Source: Cyanophora paradoxa
Taxonomy: Eukaryota > Glaucocystophyceae > Cyanophorales > Cyanophoraceae
DNA: 41,588 nt
Assembly (NCBI GenBank): GCA_004431415.1
Contig: QPMI01000348.1
Span: 1 to 41,588, forward strand
Direction of reading: 5' to 3'
Every line of letters starts with the position of its first letter. Within the stretch, counting starts at the first letter, position 1. The notes beneath the pieces are model-generated. The model did not search any database and had not been told where the DNA came from. It saw only the letters and a program-made list of their open reading frames with translations. The translations under genes were made by a program, and so were the position numbers. Shown here one piece after another: positions 40,476-41,588 of this stretch.

Positions 40476-41348
40476 CTAGATCAGCCCGGCACGCGCCAGT
40501 GCCGCATCGACTGCCTTGCGGCTCGCCTCGCCCGCCGGAGTCATCGCAGGCGCAGCTCTTCGGGAAAACCCGACGAACCCGCGTCAACGCATATTTCACC
40601 GGACCCGGCGAGGCATCGGTGAACATCGCGATGTGAAGGGATAGAGCCGGTCGTGCAATGCGAGCGCCCGCGCGGTATCCCCCCCCGCCCAGGCGCCTGG
40701 AATTCCGCACAGAGCCGTGGCGCGACGTTCGCCGTTACCGAGATGCAGCCGGTGCCGCCCATCGCGTTGAAGCGAGCGCGGTCTCGTCGTTGCCGGAAAG
40801 CTGGATGAAGTCATGCCCGCAGCCGGCGCGCTGCTCGGTCACGCGGCGAGCGCACCCGTCGCGTCCTTGACGCCGAGGAACTTGCCCGGAAACGCCTTGA
40901 CGATCCGCGCCATCGTCGCGGGCTGGATGTCGGTCACCGTGCGGCCCGGCACATTGTAGAGCACGATCGGCAGGTCGGTCGCTTCGGCCACGGCCTCGAA
41001 ATGGCGGAAGATGCCTTCCTGGCTGGGCCGATTGTAATAGGGCGGTACCATCAGCGCCGCATCGGCGCCCGCATCCTGCGCGGCCTTCACATTCTCGATC
41101 GCGACCAGCGTGTCGTTCGAGCCCGCACCTGCGAGCACGGGCACGCGGCCCTCGCCTGTCGGCGCAGACGCGGACGACTTCGAAATGCTCCTCTTTCGGC
41201 ATCGTCGCCGCCTCGCCGGTGGTGCCGCACGGCACCAGCGCGGCAGAGCCTTCGGCAATCTGCCATTCAACTAGCGCGCGATAATCTTCCTCCGCGAAGC
41301 TGCCGCCACGGAACGGCGTCACCAGCGCGGAATGGAGCCCGAAAACAT
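40476..41348 (-). CDS. dapA: 4-hydroxy-tetrahydrodipicolinate synthase (frameshifted)
   Basis: About 290 residues. It condenses pyruvate with aspartate semialdehyde in lysine and meso-diaminopimelate synthesis. ATG 41348 opens MFSG, then [40 protein letters not shown] (GTTGE, active-site Thr pair), [60 protein letters not shown] (catalytic Tyr), FLGVKDATG (Schiff-base Lys), [24 protein letters not shown] and the end [17 protein letters not shown]. It is convergent with the hydroxylases and divergent from the transglycosylase. Breaks at about 40860, 40760 and 40560. Confidence 0.95.
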
Positions 41349-41410
41349 GGTCCCAGAATCTTCCTTAATTCCCCAATTCGGGGCTGGCAGATAGGGGCGA
41401 CACGCGTATC

Positions 41411-41588
41411 ATGTCCAGTATGCTTGCTCCGCTACTCAAAAGTGCGTTGCTGTTGCCGGCGTTTCGGGGCTCGCCGTCTCTTCGCAGCTCACGCAGGAAC
41501 AGATCCAGTGGTACAAGGTGGCGCTGGAAGCCGGCGTCCCCGCGTGCCGCCTCCCTATATCCAGGCCAACCAGCTCGCCGATGCGCTG
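41411..41588 (+). CDS. Probable lytic transglycosylase, N-terminus only (frameshifted, cut by window end)
   Basis: Only about 60 codons are present. ATG 41411 gives MSSMLAPLLKSALLL, a signal peptide, then after a break SGLAVSSQLTQEQIQWYKVA and LEAGVP. The LTxEQIQWYKxALEAG start and the position divergent from dapA resemble sphingomonad soluble lytic transglycosylases that cleave peptidoglycan. The catalytic domain lies outside the window, so this is tentative. Confidence 0.55.
   Translation, partial: MSSMLAPLLKSALLLPAFRGSPSLRSSRRNRSSGTRWRWKPASPRAASLYPGQPARRCA

Overview
The window is high-GC alphaproteobacterial chromosome, most likely a sphingomonad (Sphingomonas or a close relative). This rests on the recognisable DnaE and GyrA sequences, a MdtABC-type efflux operon, a propionyl-CoA operon with a short-chain acyl-CoA regulator of the ScfR/PccR type, an RcnB-family protein, and GC-rich intergenic palindromes built on CCCGGC...GCCGGG. 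No phage, transposon, CRISPR array or plasmid gene was recognised.

The most important caveat is sequence quality. Almost every protein gene, including the essential dnaE and gyrA, switches reading frame repeatedly although its protein sequence stays conserved across the switches. Where the lost base can be inferred, it is nearly always one base missing from a G/C (or A) run, and several genes are tens of bases shorter than their families. I read this as uncorrected single-base deletions from long-read sequencing, not pseudogenes. The damage is dense at 1-8 kb and 26-37 kb and sparse at 13.3-25.6 kb. Coordinates below run from inferred start to inferred stop and bridge these breaks.

Layout. 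1-2352 (-): dnaE, cut by the window edge. 2660-3568 (+): a MraZ-like protein outside the cell-division cluster and a small Cys/His protein. 3662-5014 (-): a PadR regulator overlapping an unusual FtsW/RodA-like membrane protein. 5173-7808 (+): gyrA, then a DUF952 protein and tRNA-Glu(CTC). 8509-12808 (-): a four-gene chaperone-usher pilus operon (two SCPU pilins, TcfC/CooC-type usher, chaperone). 13310-22256 (+): an adaptor, two RND pumps and an outer-membrane factor, all joined by overlapping stop/start codons. 22296-23025 (-): a secreted META-DUF4377 protein. 23229-25577 (+): a benzoate-CoA-ligase-like enzyme coupled to a creatininase-family hydrolase.

25816-34064 (-) is a coherent propionyl-CoA to succinyl-CoA module in transcription order: pccB, a possible small ORF, epimerase, methylmalonyl-CoA mutase, an LprI-like secreted protein, bioB, a small membrane protein and pccA. 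The carboxylase needs biotin, and bioB is built into the same run. The divergent ScfR-type regulator (34170-35616) sits across a TTGC/GCAA-rich putative operator. The rest of the window holds a class II aldolase, a DODA-type dioxygenase, a 2Fe-2S subunit of a molybdenum hydroxylase, RcnB, two tandem prolyl-4-hydroxylase-like proteins, dapA and the start of a probable lytic transglycosylase.

The least ordinary items are the PadR/FtsW-like pair, whose SEDS-like core lacks the stretch that carries the catalytic loop in FtsW/RodA; the propionate operon with its embedded LprI-like and biotin genes; and the MraZ-like protein away from its usual cluster.
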